DNA of 64,000 nt from Clostridia bacterium (GTDB taxonomy: Bacteria; Bacillota; Clostridia; Oscillospirales; Acutalibacteraceae), in contig JAFTUG010000016.1 of assembly GCA_017466365.1 (NCBI GenBank), positions 248,001 through 312,000 of the forward strand, in the 5' to 3' direction. The notes beneath the pieces were generated by a model, which was not told the origin of the DNA, did no database searches, and saw only the letters and a program-made list of their open reading frames with translations. Below, one piece after another: positions 17,601 to 26,160 of this stretch. The position numbers and the translations under genes were made by a program. Every line of letters starts with the position of its first letter. Within the stretch, counting starts at the first letter, position 1.

Positions 17601-17894
17601 CTGCATAATCCAAAGATTTCTGTAGCCGGAAATCACGGAAACAGCATTGAGCTTATCAATTTTTTCTTCGGATTTTACAATAAGTCTGCAGGTTTCATAT
17701 TCCTGCATTTCAGGTCTTTCGGAGTAAATCTCCACCTGCGGCAAATCATCGTAATTGCTTATCATTTGCGTTACCTTTTCTGCAAATGCTTCAATACTAC
17801 CTGCGTTTTCCGCTGCGTCGGTCGGACTCGTTAACGAAAGGTTTATGCCGAAGATGAAAATACACGAAAGTAAAAGACAAATCAGTTTTTTCAT
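14625..17894 (-). CDS. Secreted subtilisin-like protease with leucine-rich repeats
   Basis: A 1089-residue exported multidomain protein. A signal peptide (residues 1-27) and an N-terminal prodomain-like region lead to a subtilase domain (about 160-400) with all catalytic residues: Asp170 in IIDSGLDHN, His207 in SHGTHIAG, oxyanion Asn289 in ASGNT and Ser352 in GTSMATP. A beta-rich region follows (about 405-500), then about eight BspA/LRR_5-type repeats (about 510-800: AFEGT, AFKQN, AFSDC, AFNRC, AFRNC), an Ig-like module (about 850-930, YQWYGS) and two FIVAR-like helical repeats (ADYTAYNAAKAKVPSDLS and ADYSAVYEAIAAVPSDLS). The end is a short amphipathic tail (FFARLFRLIAEFF) with no sortase motif. 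It is 15 nt downstream of the GH92 gene. Likely an adhesive surface protease. Confidence 0.9.
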   Translation of the reverse strand: MKKLICLLLSCIFIFGINLSLTSPTDAAENAGSIEAFAEKVTQMISNYDDLPQVEIYSERPEMQEYETCRLIVKSEEKIDKLNAVSVISGYRNLWIMQFETPYDTAEAYDYYSKLDCVEYIQPDRPVTMQSTDDYTEEQKTWGSAMTRTAEAADFLKEASPAEVKVGIIDSGLDHNNDVFDGRLVDNGINLSKSGDDTAMSDDPKSHGTHIAGIIAMNTPENTKLRAYKIFDYRGNSTELLVITAIDYAVSDGMDIINLSLGTAYSEPLRESLQNAYDAGTVIVTASGNTGADCSEILPAAFEEAITVGAVNKDGIPADFSNYGSTVDIVAPGVDIYSCLNNNKYGIISGTSMATPFVSSAAALMLGYDSGLTPSQIETALKENALPVNGAYPKTKTGSGILNIAQAAEFPRADASEIIFSSKINYGDASVTFSESENVDTYYTLNGDYPTKENGILYEEPFVLTESAEIKWRSFSKDEKLFASKMNSEKIRIFSEANESDFTVNESGVLTGYKGSAASVSVPEKVNGITVTAIGNSAFEGTKASFKEIVLPDTVKSIGTKAFKQNKTVEFVKGDGLELIGESAFSDCTALKALDAANVTEICGYAFNRCTGFSDFNSFDVITVDDYAFMAVNGIHELKLDKLKNLGAWAFRNTSLEKVTLSALESFREYGGEYSCGAFFECEFLKEIYLPSMTEWGKGLSGERSFMNCKSLEIFHAPLLTLLGKYAFRNCTSLRDVNLESVETVEAQSLSGCKSLNELYLPKTVIVEEKAFTGSSIKNIRFEKLERCDAFFTESCTVILPSTASVLGFDSSYIGTTATEKVHLKIYAAPDTFAEEWANAKHNNCTSEFIALPSVITSFPEHLTNETELSVDAVGFNLTYQWYGSLDGTKENLVLLKGETENNLVIPENTEYAGFFCTVTSTENGVSSSETKGAVYADILPADYTAYNAAKAKVPSDLSIYTEETVAALNAVLSVDVSGKIAAEQSIVDSQTNAILNAISALKPKAADYSAVYEAIAAVPSDLSPYTPESVKALQEAVDGVDYNLDITKQKTVDSYANNIKEATEKLEKESFFARLFRLIAEFFKNLFS

Positions 17895-17909
17895 TTGAAT
17901 ACCTTCTTG

Positions 17910-19952
17910 TTATATCAAATCGCTGTATTCGATTTTGTTTCCTTCAAATTTGTTTATGTCAATTTCTTTATCGCCTATAAATGCCTTGTCAACCTGCTTT
18001 ATGCCTTTTACATATTCCGTTTTGCCGGGGCAGAAGGGATAAAGACCGAGAATGCCGAAAATATACCAGATAGCCGTTGTGCCGTTATCCTCGTCGCCGG
18101 GGAAGCCGTCATCTTCGTATGAGAATAGTTTCTCGCAGATTTGCTTAACCCAATAAGCCGTTTTTTCAACATCACCGAGTGCGGAATAGATATAAGGAAT
18201 ATGGAAGCTGGGCTGATTATTCATGCCGCACTGACCGAAGTCGACTGCCGCCATTTCCGTTATTTCGTGGATTTCGCAGCCGTAGCCGTGAATTATGTAA
18301 TGAGGCGGCTCTGCGAAAAGTGCATCGATTTTTTCAATAAGCTTTTCTTTTCCTCCGTAAAGCTCTGCGAGACCCTCAATATCGTGAGGCACGGCAAAAG
18401 AATTCTGCCATGCGCTGCCCTCCGTATAGTCTCTGCCCCAGCCTATGGGAGAAAAATCGGGGCGGAAGCTGCCCTTTCTGTCTTTTGCACGCATGAAGCC
18501 TGTTTCGGGGTCGAAAAGATTCTTGTAGTTGAGCGCACGCTTTCTGTATTCGGCTTCGACATCGGTTTTGCCGAGAATTTTTGCAATTTCCGCAATGCAC
18601 CAGTCACCGTAAGCCGCATCAAGGGTAAGGTTTACGGTTTCTTTTTCTTCTTCATAAGGTACATATCCGAGCTTACAGTAGCTTTCCGCGCCGTTTCTGC
18701 CGAAATTGTTGTGTCCCGAATTCTTTACCGAATGCTTTATCATGCCTTCAAGAGCAATTTCAAGAAGGTCATTATCGATAAAGCCCTTTACCGCGCCGTC
18801 GCAGATAACCGCATCAACAAGGGTGCTGGGCATGCAGCCGCATTCGCCGATTGAAAGCCAACGGGGAAGCCAGCCGCTTTCCGTATATTCCATGATGAAA
18901 GCACGCAGCATTTCACGAAGCTCATCCTTTGCAACGAGTGCAAAAAACGGATAAACAGTTCTGTATGTATCCCAAAAGCCGTTGTCGGTGTATCTTACAC
19001 CGTTTCGTGTTGAACCGTCATGCGGGCAGTAATGAACGGGATTGCCTTTTTTATCGTATTCATAGCACTTATGAGGATAGAGAAATACTCTGTACATGCA
19101 TGAATAAAATGTTTTAAATATTTTTCTATCTTTTGTTTCAATCTTAACTCTTGAAAGGCAGCTCTCCCAAAGGTTTTCTGCATCCGCTTTAACCTGATTG
19201 AACGATTTTGATGCAAGCTCTCTTTCAAGGTTGAGTTCTGCTTGCTTGAAGCTTATATAAGAGGTTGCAAGCTTTATTTCCGTTGATTTGTTTGTAAGTA
19301 AAAGGTAAATTCCCGATTTTTTGCCTCTGCATTTAGTTCCGCCGAGAAATTTGCTGCCCACGTTTATGAGAGATTTCTTGGAATCAACGCTGTTTTCGGG
19401 AAATCTGATAACAAGATAAGTTTTGAATTTTACAGCCTCACCGCTCATGTGCATATCTGTTGAAGCATAAAGAGTGTTGCTTTTTTCATCAAATCGGAAA
19501 GAATAATTGCCCTTTACGGGAAGAACGGAAAGATAGTTTTCGATATCCTCATCAAAGGTTATTTTGCAAACTGCGCCTCTTTCGGAGGGGGCAAGCTCGA
19601 AATCAGCTCTTGAACGCAGAAAACGAGTCTTGAGATAATAGGGAGTAAGGATTGCTTCCTCGGGTCTGTAGCCTGACCAGCGTCTGCCGCCTTCCGCACC
19701 CAAAAGTCTGTTTTGGGGCATGAATACGAATGCACCGTAGTCTGCAATCCACGGAGAGGGCTGATGAGTGAGTCTTATGCCTTCGAGGCTGCGGCTGTCG
19801 GGATGATAATACCAACGGGTATCCTCGTTTGTTTGAGGAGCAAATGCCGCCATACCGAAAGGAAGCTGAACAAGAGGCAGAGTGTTGCCGTTTGAATAAC
19901 GGTGAACGGATTTACTGCCTTGTTTTGTATTAACATAGCTGCAGTATTTCAT
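17910..19952 (-). CDS. GH92 family alpha-mannosidase
   Basis: A 680-residue glycoside hydrolase that trims alpha-mannose residues in a calcium-dependent manner. GH92 signatures run through it: GNTLPLVQLPFGMAAFAPQT near the N-terminus, GIRLTHQPSPWIADYG, DNGFWDTYRTVYPF, GCMPSTLVDAVICDGA and the C-terminal FPGDEDNGTTAIWYIFG. It has no signal peptide and is a little shorter than the usual secreted members, so it probably acts in the cytosol on imported oligosaccharides. AAGGAG stands ahead of the ATG and contains no gap from the upstream gene: the FliB-like stop lies 2 nt from the start, implying translational coupling. Confidence 0.92.
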   Translation of the reverse strand: MKYCSYVNTKQGSKSVHRYSNGNTLPLVQLPFGMAAFAPQTNEDTRWYYHPDSRSLEGIRLTHQPSPWIADYGAFVFMPQNRLLGAEGGRRWSGYRPEEAILTPYYLKTRFLRSRADFELAPSERGAVCKITFDEDIENYLSVLPVKGNYSFRFDEKSNTLYASTDMHMSGEAVKFKTYLVIRFPENSVDSKKSLINVGSKFLGGTKCRGKKSGIYLLLTNKSTEIKLATSYISFKQAELNLERELASKSFNQVKADAENLWESCLSRVKIETKDRKIFKTFYSCMYRVFLYPHKCYEYDKKGNPVHYCPHDGSTRNGVRYTDNGFWDTYRTVYPFFALVAKDELREMLRAFIMEYTESGWLPRWLSIGECGCMPSTLVDAVICDGAVKGFIDNDLLEIALEGMIKHSVKNSGHNNFGRNGAESYCKLGYVPYEEEKETVNLTLDAAYGDWCIAEIAKILGKTDVEAEYRKRALNYKNLFDPETGFMRAKDRKGSFRPDFSPIGWGRDYTEGSAWQNSFAVPHDIEGLAELYGGKEKLIEKIDALFAEPPHYIIHGYGCEIHEITEMAAVDFGQCGMNNQPSFHIPYIYSALGDVEKTAYWVKQICEKLFSYEDDGFPGDEDNGTTAIWYIFGILGLYPFCPGKTEYVKGIKQVDKAFIGDKEIDINKFEGNKIEYSDLI

Positions 19953-19954
19953 TT

Positions 19955-21028
19955 TCAGTTCTCCTTTTGCGAAAGAATGTTTATAAGGTTATCGGTGCTG
20001 TAAAAGCGGGATTTTTTGATTAGCGAGAAGATTTTATCCATGTTAAGCTGTGAATGCTCAACCTCTTTTGAATATTTCTGCATGGCAGATATTCTTGCGG
20101 ATTTATCGGCAATATTTTCCGCTTGCAGACGGCTGATTATAATATACGAAACCGCCGCAAATTTAGCTTTTGCAAGCAGGTCGCCGTCAAAAACCGCTGC
20201 CGTCATATATCGGAAAACAAAATATATCATCAGATGTTCGTATTCCCATTCGCAATCGGGGAATTTTACGGTCAAGGTTTTTTCTGCTTTGTCAAGCCTT
20301 GTTTTCCATGATTCATCAAGCATTTCAAGGCTTTTGAAATCGCCGAAATATTTTGCGAGAACTCGTTTTTTATCGGAATGAGGACCGATTTCATATTGAC
20401 CGGCAAGGAAATCCTTTGTGCAGATTGTTTTTGTTTCCGAAAGCCTGTTTTTCCTGATTAAATGCTGAATTTCTTCCGATAAGGCAAGAAAGGAAATGAT
20501 GCGCTTCTCTATCGGAAATTTTCTGTTCTGAAGTATATTTATCGCCGTTTTTCGTGTTTCGATAAGTGTAAAATACAAACTCGGGTCAATTGCAGTCGGC
20601 ATAATGTCGGCATGGGTTTCTTCGGTTTCAAAATAAATCGGTTCAGGGCTTTCCATAATTATTCTTGCCGCTTCGGGACACGAAAGAGAGAGTCCCGTTT
20701 CGGTTCTTGCGCCGAAATATGTAACATGCCTCGGGAAAAGGCGGCAGGTGCGGCAGAGAGAATTATGCCCGAGTTCAATATACATCTCGCAAAGCCCGCT
20801 GTCAAGCAAAAACGGACAGCGATTGTTTTCGGGAGAAAAAATACTGTCGCCGTCGCCGTCAACGGTAATGAGAGAACGGATTTTTTCGGCATATTCGCCG
20901 CCGAGAGCTTCATATTTTGAAAGGCTTTCGGGGTCGATGACTATTTCCCAGCCTGCACAGCAGGTATCGGGGCATTTATCCGCAATGCACGAAAATTTTT
21001 TATAGTAATTCGGATAGGTATTCTGCAT
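19955..21028 (-). CDS. FliB-family lysine N-methylase-like protein
   Basis: A 357-residue protein with the Cys pattern of FliB: FSCIADKCPDTCCAGW (Cys14, 19, 23, 24), then RCPFLLDSGLC and LCRTCRLFPR. FliB proteins methylate lysines of flagellin and probably carry an iron-sulfur cluster; many Clostridia homologues lie far from flagellar genes and have unknown targets. No flagellar gene is visible in this window. I chose the ATG at 21028, preceded by AGGTGA. It is the first gene of the FliB, GH92, subtilase, ChbG run and is coupled to GH92. Family assignment is good; the substrate is unknown. Confidence 0.8.
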   Translation of the reverse strand: MQNTYPNYYKKFSCIADKCPDTCCAGWEIVIDPESLSKYEALGGEYAEKIRSLITVDGDGDSIFSPENNRCPFLLDSGLCEMYIELGHNSLCRTCRLFPRHVTYFGARTETGLSLSCPEAARIIMESPEPIYFETEETHADIMPTAIDPSLYFTLIETRKTAINILQNRKFPIEKRIISFLALSEEIQHLIRKNRLSETKTICTKDFLAGQYEIGPHSDKKRVLAKYFGDFKSLEMLDESWKTRLDKAEKTLTVKFPDCEWEYEHLMIYFVFRYMTAAVFDGDLLAKAKFAAVSYIIISRLQAENIADKSARISAMQKYSKEVEHSQLNMDKIFSLIKKSRFYSTDNLINILSQKEN

Positions 21029-21046
21029 GATTTCACCTATAATTAA

Positions 21047-21069
21047 AGGGGCTGTCAAAGACAACCCCT
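21047..21069 (-). terminator. Hairpin between the kinase and FliB-like genes
   Basis: AGGGG with TGTC pairs with GACA and CCCCT around an AAA loop, between the kinase stop and the FliB-like start. The leftward T-run is short and only about 18 nt separate it from the next ATG, so some read-through into the next gene is likely. Confidence 0.5.
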
Positions 21070-21078
21070 CGCATTGAA

Positions 21079-22800
21079 TTATTCTTCGTTTTCAGAATTA
21101 AAGATATCGTTTTCGGGGATTTCTTCCTCAATGATTTCGCCGAACTCATTGGTTACAAGCTCGGTTTCGGGAACATAAACCTTAAGATACACTACTGTGC
21201 CTCTTGAATAGGTCATTTCAGCGATGGGAGCCATTGAAACAATTTCGTTTTCTCTGAAGTTACCGTCGGAGGTTTCGCTTCTTCGGCATTCAAAGCCGAG
21301 GTCTGTAAGCCTTGCTGCGGCTTCTTCGTAATCCGAACCCGTAACATCGGGAAGAACTATCATTTCTTCGCCTTTGCTTACATAAAGAACTATTTCCGTT
21401 CCTTTCGGAACCATGGTGTTCGGCTCAATACTTTGGGTTACAACGTAGCCCTTTGCAATATCATCGTTGAACACAGGTTCTTCCCTGAATTTAAAGTTAT
21501 TATAGAATACGGGGTTTGATTCGATTGAAAGATAGCTCTTCTCTCTGAAATCGGGAACGGCAACCTGCTCGGCTTCAGTCTGTGAAACGGAAGGAACCGT
21601 TGTTTTTTCGTTGTCAAAGCTGAAATTTATTTTATCACGGAATACCGTAAGAGAAAGAACAATAAATAAAATAAGACCCACAGCGAGGCTTATAACAGCA
21701 GTTGTAATAATAACCTGTGCGCTGCCTTTTTGCGGTTTTTTGCTCTTTTGTGAGTTTGAAGCGGGATTTTGAGGAGCCGGTGCAGGGGCGGCAGGAGCAG
21801 AGGCAGGTCTTTGGTACTGACCGCTTACTGCAGCAGCGGTGGGCGAAGCAGAAAGCTCTGCGCGAAGCTGCTCAACGGTTCTTGTTCTGTCCTCGGGAAG
21901 AATCTGAAGAGCATTGATAAGACCGTTTATAACATATGCAGGCAGAGTTTCAGCAAATTTTCCGGGAACCATGAGCCTGTCGTTGGTCATTCTTTCTTTT
22001 GCGGAAATCGGGTCGCTTCCGATAAGAGTTCTGTAAAGCACGGCACCGAAGGAATAGATATCGGTCCATGTGCCTTGACTGCCGTCAAAGCCGTATTGCT
22101 CAATAGCCGCATAACCGTCAAAAAGCTGGCTGTTAAGGTCGCTTCTTGCGGTTCTTGCCGCTCCGAGGCAGAAGCCCGAAATTTTAACCTTACCGTCGTT
22201 ACTTATTATAAGAGTTGAAGGGGAAATTCCTCTGTGGATAATGCCCTGTGAATGAAGCGTGCTTAAAGTCGAAAGGATAGGCATGAGCAGCTGCCTTGCC
22301 TTTTCCCAGGGGATGTAGCCCGTTTTGCTGCGAAGCAGATATTCACGCAGGGTTATTCCTTCAAAATGGTCATATATCGCATAAGATGTTCCGTAGTCAT
22401 CAACAACATTTGTTACGCTGATTAAAGCGGAAAGACCCTTGAGCTTTGCAAGCTTTGTCCACAGCTCAACAAAATCCTGACGAAGCTCCGCATAAACAGC
22501 TTCGCTGCCTCTCATAACCTGAAGAGTGAGGTTTGAGGTGGTTCTTGCGGTGAACGAATCGGGAATGAATTCTCGGATTTTGACTGCTTTTTTTTCGGAA
22601 AGGTCCCAGCCGATGTAGGTTGCACCCTCACCGTTGTATTCGAGCATTTTTCCCACAAGATAACGGTTTGCGATAACCGTTCTTACGGGAAGATACGGAG
22701 GAATTTGTGTTGATTCTGCATGATATCCGCAATAAGGGCATTGCTTGCTGTCGCCGATTTCACGCATACAGCTCATGCATAAATTATCTGAACTAATCAT
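21079..22800 (-). CDS. Zinc-ribbon, kinase-like, PASTA receptor: probable pseudokinase
   Basis: A 573-residue membrane protein. An N-terminal zinc ribbon (CMSC at 8-11, CPYC at 21-24) is followed by a protein kinase fold (about 40-320), a Pro/Ala linker, one membrane helix (about 368-392) and extracellular PASTA-like modules (about 425-550). The kinase domain keeps a glycine-rich loop (YNGEGATY) and the ATP lysine (Lys74 in AVKI). However, the HRD catalytic Asp is Gly (HRGISP, Gly191), the following Asn is Thr196, and DFG reads GFC (209-211). All three residues needed for magnesium and catalysis are thus gone, so it should bind but not phosphorylate. Its own promoter is at 22849-22877. PASTA parts in this family sense peptidoglycan fragments. 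Confidence 0.88.
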   Translation of the reverse strand: MISSDNLCMSCMREIGDSKQCPYCGYHAESTQIPPYLPVRTVIANRYLVGKMLEYNGEGATYIGWDLSEKKAVKIREFIPDSFTARTTSNLTLQVMRGSEAVYAELRQDFVELWTKLAKLKGLSALISVTNVVDDYGTSYAIYDHFEGITLREYLLRSKTGYIPWEKARQLLMPILSTLSTLHSQGIIHRGISPSTLIISNDGKVKISGFCLGAARTARSDLNSQLFDGYAAIEQYGFDGSQGTWTDIYSFGAVLYRTLIGSDPISAKERMTNDRLMVPGKFAETLPAYVINGLINALQILPEDRTRTVEQLRAELSASPTAAAVSGQYQRPASAPAAPAPAPQNPASNSQKSKKPQKGSAQVIITTAVISLAVGLILFIVLSLTVFRDKINFSFDNEKTTVPSVSQTEAEQVAVPDFREKSYLSIESNPVFYNNFKFREEPVFNDDIAKGYVVTQSIEPNTMVPKGTEIVLYVSKGEEMIVLPDVTGSDYEEAAARLTDLGFECRRSETSDGNFRENEIVSMAPIAEMTYSRGTVVYLKVYVPETELVTNEFGEIIEEEIPENDIFNSENEE

Positions 22801-22848
22801 TTTCAGGCGCTCCTTGCCATTAAAATTTTTAAATAGTAAATCATGTAG

Positions 22849-22877
22849 ATAATATCAAAAGTCAGCATATTTGTCAA
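22849..22877 (-). promoter_or_regulatory. Sigma-A promoter for the pseudokinase
   Basis: Leftward TTGACA (22872-22877) and TATTAT (22849-22854) with a 17-nt spacer, about 50 nt before the ATG at 22800. Confidence 0.82.
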
Positions 22878-22962
22878 TGAAGGTGACATTTTTGTAACTT
22901 TTATCGTCAAAATGTTAAATAATCCGATGAAGATTTTGTATATTAAATATTATAATATATAC

Positions 22963-22991
22963 TTGAAATAGAATGCGATAGTTGATATAAT
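22963..22991 (+). promoter_or_regulatory. Sigma-A promoter for the glycogen operon
   Basis: TTGAAA (22963-22968) and TATAAT (22986-22991) with a 17-nt spacer, about 30 nt before the glgB ATG. Confidence 0.85.
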
Positions 22992-23022
22992 AAAATGGAA
23001 TAGACAAAGGAGGGTATGTCCC

Positions 23023-24915
23023 ATGGGAAAAGATAAAAACAGCGTGCCCCTTTATTTGTTTCACCAGGGAACAAATGCCAAGGCTTATGAGTTCCTCGGA
23101 TCACATCCCGATTCTGACGGAGGAGTATGCTTCAGAGTGTGGGCGCCCAATGCTCAATGGATAGGCGTTGCGGGCGATTTTAACGGCTGGCAGGCGGATA
23201 ATGCTCCCATGCAGAAAATCAGCGACGGCGTGTGGGAATGTACGGTTTGCGGTGTAAATAAATACGATGCATATAAGTTCGTTATCAGAACTTCCGACGG
23301 ACGCACGATTTATAAAAGCGACCCTTATGCTTTCCATGCACAGACAAGACCCGAAACAGCTTCCAAATATTACGGTGAGCTCGATTTCAAGTGGACGGAT
23401 AAGTCATGGCTGAAAAAGAGAAAATCATCCGATATATATGCTTCGCCCGTTAACATATATGAAGTTCATGCAGGCTCATGGCAGGCGTATGATGACGGCA
23501 ATCCGTTGCCCTACAGAGAGCTTGCAGACAGACTTATTCCCTATGTTAAGGAAATGGGATATACTCACATTGAGCTTCTCCCCGTAACTGAGCATCCTTT
23601 TGACGGCTCATGGGGCTATCAGGTAACGGGCTATTTTGCACCGACCTCACGTTACGGCACTCCCGATGACTTTGCCTATTTTGTCGATAAGGCACACAGT
23701 GAAAATATCGGCGTTATTCTTGACTGGGTACCGGCTCATTTTCCGAAAGATGCCTTCGGTCTTTATGAATTCGACGGCACTCCATGTTACGAATATGCAG
23801 ACCCGAGAAAAGGCGAGCATTATGAGTGGGGAACAAGAGTGTTCGATTACGGCAGAAACGAGGTGCAGAGCTTCCTTGTTTCAAGCGCAATGTTCTGGCT
23901 CGATAAGTACCATATAGACGGATTGAGAGTTGATGCGGTTGCATCAATGCTTTATCTCGATTATGACAGAGATGACGGCCAGTGGATACCGAATGTTAAC
24001 GGCGGTCACGAAAATCTTGAGGCTGTTGCATTCCTTCAGAAGCTCAACGAAGCAATTTTCAGAGAATACGGCGATGTTATGATGATTGCCGAGGAGAGCA
24101 CCGCATGGCCGATGGTTTCAAAGCCGACATATATGGGCGGTCTCGGTTTTAACTTCAAGTGGACTATGGGCTGGATGAATGACTGCCTTCGCTATTTTTC
24201 GCTTGACGGAATTCACAGAAAATATAACCACGATTGTTTGACCTTCTCGTTTTTCTATGCTTTTTCGGAGAATTTTGTTCTTCCGATTTCGCATGATGAG
24301 GTTGTTCACGGCAAATGCTCGCTTATCAATAAAATGCCCGGCACATATGAAGAGAAGTTTGCGGGAGTCCGTTCCTTCCTCGGCTATATGATGTCGCATC
24401 CCGGCAAAAAGCTCATGTTTATGGGCGGAGAATTCGGTCAGTTCATCGAATGGAATTATAAGCAGCCGCTTGACTGGATGCTTCTTGATTACGATGCCCA
24501 TAAGCAGCTTAAAAATTACGTTGCTTCGCTCAATGCCTTCTATAAAAATAATGCTCCTCTTTGGGAGGATGATTACACATGGGAAGGTTTTAACTGGATA
24601 GTCAGCGATGACAGCACTAATTCCGTGGTCGGTTATTTAAGACGTGATAAGAGTGGTAACGAAATTATATCCCTTTGCAATTTTACAACCGTTACAAGGC
24701 AGAAATACTGTATCGGCGTACCGAAGGCGGGAACATACAGAGTTATGTTCAGCTCCGCTTCGCCCGAATTCGGCGGCAAGGGCGAAAGCACCGTCGGCTC
24801 GGTAAGAGCAAAGAAGAAACCCATGCACGGCTATGATTACAGCATTGAGCTTGATATCGAAGGCTTGAGCTGTATGTTCATAAAGAATACTTCCCGCAAG
24901 AAAACAAACAAATAA
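23023..24915 (+). CDS. glgB: 1,4-alpha-glucan branching enzyme
   Basis: Makes the alpha-1,6 branches of glycogen. A CBM48-type N-terminal domain (about 20-115, GDFNGW) precedes the GH13 barrel. Catalytic residues are visible: nucleophile Asp304 in DGLRVDA, acid Glu in IAEES (about 357) and SHDEVVHGK for the transition-state Asp. Length 630 aa is normal. The ribosome site is AAGGAGG. It is the first gene of the glgB-glgC-glgD-CAP-glgA operon and is cytosolic. Confidence 0.96.
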   Translation: MGKDKNSVPLYLFHQGTNAKAYEFLGSHPDSDGGVCFRVWAPNAQWIGVAGDFNGWQADNAPMQKISDGVWECTVCGVNKYDAYKFVIRTSDGRTIYKSDPYAFHAQTRPETASKYYGELDFKWTDKSWLKKRKSSDIYASPVNIYEVHAGSWQAYDDGNPLPYRELADRLIPYVKEMGYTHIELLPVTEHPFDGSWGYQVTGYFAPTSRYGTPDDFAYFVDKAHSENIGVILDWVPAHFPKDAFGLYEFDGTPCYEYADPRKGEHYEWGTRVFDYGRNEVQSFLVSSAMFWLDKYHIDGLRVDAVASMLYLDYDRDDGQWIPNVNGGHENLEAVAFLQKLNEAIFREYGDVMMIAEESTAWPMVSKPTYMGGLGFNFKWTMGWMNDCLRYFSLDGIHRKYNHDCLTFSFFYAFSENFVLPISHDEVVHGKCSLINKMPGTYEEKFAGVRSFLGYMMSHPGKKLMFMGGEFGQFIEWNYKQPLDWMLLDYDAHKQLKNYVASLNAFYKNNAPLWEDDYTWEGFNWIVSDDSTNSVVGYLRRDKSGNEIISLCNFTTVTRQKYCIGVPKAGTYRVMFSSASPEFGGKGESTVGSVRAKKKPMHGYDYSIELDIEGLSCMFIKNTSRKKTNK

Positions 24916-24945
24916 TTAACATATAAATAAAAGGAGGACACCCCT

Positions 24946-26160
24946 ATGGCAGTTAAACCCGAATGCATAGCAATGCTCCTTGCAGGCGGTCAGGGCAGCC
25001 GTCTCGGCATTCTGACAAAAAACATCGCAAAGCCTGCCGTGCCCTACGGCGGCAAATACAGAATCATTGACTTCCCCCTTTCAAACTGTGTTAATTCAGG
25101 CATTTACACAGTCGGCGTTCTTACCCAGTATCAGCCCCTTGAACTGAATGACTATATCGGCAACGGTCAGCCTTGGGATCTTGACCGTGCAAACGGCGGC
25201 GTTCACATTCTTTCACCCTATCAGCAGATTAAGGGTACGGAATGGTATAAGGGTACCGCAAATGCAATTTATCAGAATATCAATTTCATCGAAAGATATG
25301 ACCCCGAATATGTTCTTATTCTTTCGGGTGACCATATTTATAAGATGAATTATGCCAAGATGCTTGATTACCACAAGGAAAAGAATGCAGACTGCACAAT
25401 TGCAATGCTTGAAGTTCCCTGGGAAGAGGCAAGTCGTTTTGGTCTTATGATTGTCAATGACGACGGCTCAATCAGTGAATTCGAGGAAAAGCCCAAGAAC
25501 CCCAGAAGCAACAAGGCTTCCATGGGTGTTTATATCTTCAACTGGAAGAAGCTCAGACAGTATCTTATCGAGGATGAAGCAAAGGAAGACTCAGGCAACG
25601 ACTTCGGTCACGACGTTATCCCTGCAATGCACGGTGACGGTCAGAGAATGTTCGCTTATCAGTTTGACGGTTACTGGAAGGATGTTGGAACAATCAACAG
25701 CCTTTGGGATGCTAACCTTGACCTTCTCAACCCCAAGGTTGACCTTGACCTTAATGATGACAGCTGGAGAATCTATTCCCGTTCACCTGCCGCTCCTCCT
25801 CACTATATCGGAGAGAGTGCAAAGGTTGAAAATTCAATGATTACCGAAGGCTGCGAAATAAACGGCGCTATCGATTTCTCCGTTCTTTTTGCAAACGTAA
25901 CCGTTGAAGAGGGTGCAGAGGTTAAATATTCAATCGTTATGCCCGGTACTGTTATCAAAAAGGGCGCAGTTGTCCAGTATTCGATAGTTGCTGAAAATGC
26001 GGTTATCGAGGAAGGCGCGGTTGTAGGCGAAAGCCCCGAAAATATGGCTAATGTCGAAGATTGGGGCGTTGCCGTAATCGGAAACGGTGTTACAATCGGC
26101 AAGGGTGCAAAGGTTGAACCTCAAGCAATGATAGACAGCGATATCGGAGGTGCGGAATAA
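24946..26160 (+). CDS. glgC: Glucose-1-phosphate adenylyltransferase, catalytic subunit
   Basis: Produces ADP-glucose from ATP and glucose-1-phosphate, the committed step of glycogen synthesis. The nucleotidyltransferase opening [11 protein letters not shown] is followed by [19 protein letters not shown]; the C-terminal third is a left-handed beta-helix (repeats such as [18 protein letters not shown]). AGGAGG precedes the ATG. The stop shares a base with the glgD ATG (TAATG), so the two subunits are translationally coupled. Confidence 0.96.
   Translation: MAVKPECIAMLLAGGQGSRLGILTKNIAKPAVPYGGKYRIIDFPLSNCVNSGIYTVGVLTQYQPLELNDYIGNGQPWDLDRANGGVHILSPYQQIKGTEWYKGTANAIYQNINFIERYDPEYVLILSGDHIYKMNYAKMLDYHKEKNADCTIAMLEVPWEEASRFGLMIVNDDGSISEFEEKPKNPRSNKASMGVYIFNWKKLRQYLIEDEAKEDSGNDFGHDVIPAMHGDGQRMFAYQFDGYWKDVGTINSLWDANLDLLNPKVDLDLNDDSWRIYSRSPAAPPHYIGESAKVENSMITEGCEINGAIDFSVLFANVTVEEGAEVKYSIVMPGTVIKKGAVVQYSIVAENAVIEEGAVVGESPENMANVEDWGVAVIGNGVTIGKGAKVEPQAMIDSDIGGAE

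Noticed and set aside
18141-18854. Plus-strand open frame of 237 codons opposite the GH92 gene
   Set aside because: GH92 motifs run through the minus strand here; the plus frame is a by-product of codon bias.
19955-21028. Flagellar or chemotaxis locus suggested by the FliB-like gene
   Set aside because: No flagellin, motor or export gene is present; Clostridia FliB homologues often occur without them.
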